Of a stretch of 64,000 nt of DNA, positions 63,788-64,000 are shown one piece after another. Under the pieces are notes generated by a model. That model was not told the origin of the DNA. It saw only the letters and a list, made by a program, of their open reading frames with translations, and searched no databases. Source of the stretch: Listeria goaensis (GTDB lineage Bacteria; Bacillota; Bacilli; Lactobacillales; Listeriaceae); the NCBI RefSeq assembly GCF_900186125.1, contig NZ_FYBQ01000004.1, positions 62,001 through 126,000 on the forward strand, given 5' to 3'. Made by a program: the position numbers and the translations under genes. Numbering within the stretch: position 1 is the first letter of the stretch; every line of letters starts with the position of its first letter.

Positions 63788-64000
63788 GCTTTCATTTATA
63801 TTACATTTTTGAAAGCTTGTATGTTTTCGATGTTTTTTTCATAAATAGTTAGGTATAATGTAAAGATGAGTACTATAATTTCAAAAGACAGCTAAAATTT
63901 AGGAAATCTTAAATTTTATGTAACAAACTGGTTGCTTATAAATGGTACAATTATGTTTATGTTTGTTGTTAGCAAATGAAAACGACATTTTAAGGAGAAA
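63788..64000 (+). promoter_or_regulatory. Promoter region and ribosome site of the next gene beyond the window
   Basis: TAGGTATAAT (about 63850-63859) and an extended -10 TGGTACAAT (63943-63951) are possible plus-strand promoters. The window ends in TTAAGGAGAAA, a ribosome-binding site, so a start codon should follow within a few bases. In Listeria the next gene here would be a LytR-CpsA-Psr or tagO-type gene, which is recollection. Confidence 0.5.

Overview
The window is a low-GC Firmicute chromosome whose gene order matches the clpP to degU stretch of Listeria sensu stricto. The synteny includes clpP, the rapZ/yvcK/whiA cluster, trxB, hprK-lgt-ppaX, uvrBA, the pst/pho cluster, ftsEX with the P45 (Spl) hydrolase, prfB-secA and an orphan degU. 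The species cannot be fixed from sequence alone. A GH18 chitinase between secA and hpf, and a small peptidoglycan-binding protein between pstS and phoR, are not where I would expect them in L. monocytogenes EGD-e, but that comparison is from memory.

Positions 1-1250 hold two secreted proteins of unknown role, the first cut by the window edge. Positions 1617-8004 are a small accessory island at the 3' end of a tRNA-Arg(CCG) gene. It is bounded by a 16-bp direct repeat and contains a decayed tyrosine-integrase gene and a dead IS3-family element. The living cargo, all on the minus strand, is a 54-aa mobile-element protein, a ParA-like ATPase with two unknown partners (one HEPN-like by pattern), and a type VII secretion-style operon. 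That operon encodes a membrane-anchored DUF1433-like protein (candidate immunity), a lipase with its toxin domain at the N-terminus and a helical targeting domain at the C-terminus, and two small helical partners. It resembles the staphylococcal TslA reverse-domain lipase toxin and is the most interesting system in the window.

From 8.2 kb the core genome runs almost entirely on the minus strand. It contains clpP with a CtsR box (+ strand), NAD(P)H-dependent flavin oxidoreductase namA, whiA-yvcK-rapZ, sugar metabolism (pgcA, galM, galE), trxB and a TPR protein. Then come lipoprotein and carbon-catabolite genes (ppaX, lgt, hprK), a PspC/DUF4097 envelope-stress cluster, uvrBA with a LexA-like box and csbA. 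After a short accessory patch (CzrA-like regulator, Wzy-like polymerase, HhH/NTF2 fusion) comes the phosphate regulon, phoU-pstBB-pstA-pstC-pstS and phoPR, with an 11-bp-periodic PhoP-box array before pstS.

The last third carries envelope and secretion functions. These are a PDZ membrane protein, cardiolipin synthase, two paralogous coiled-coil wall hydrolases (M23 and NlpC/P60) beside their likely activator FtsEX, a YitT protein, prfB with its programmed +1 frameshift, and secA. It ends with chitinase, hpf, comFA with a divergent comFC, degV, orphan degU, an IMPACT-family protein and a GNAT acetyltransferase.
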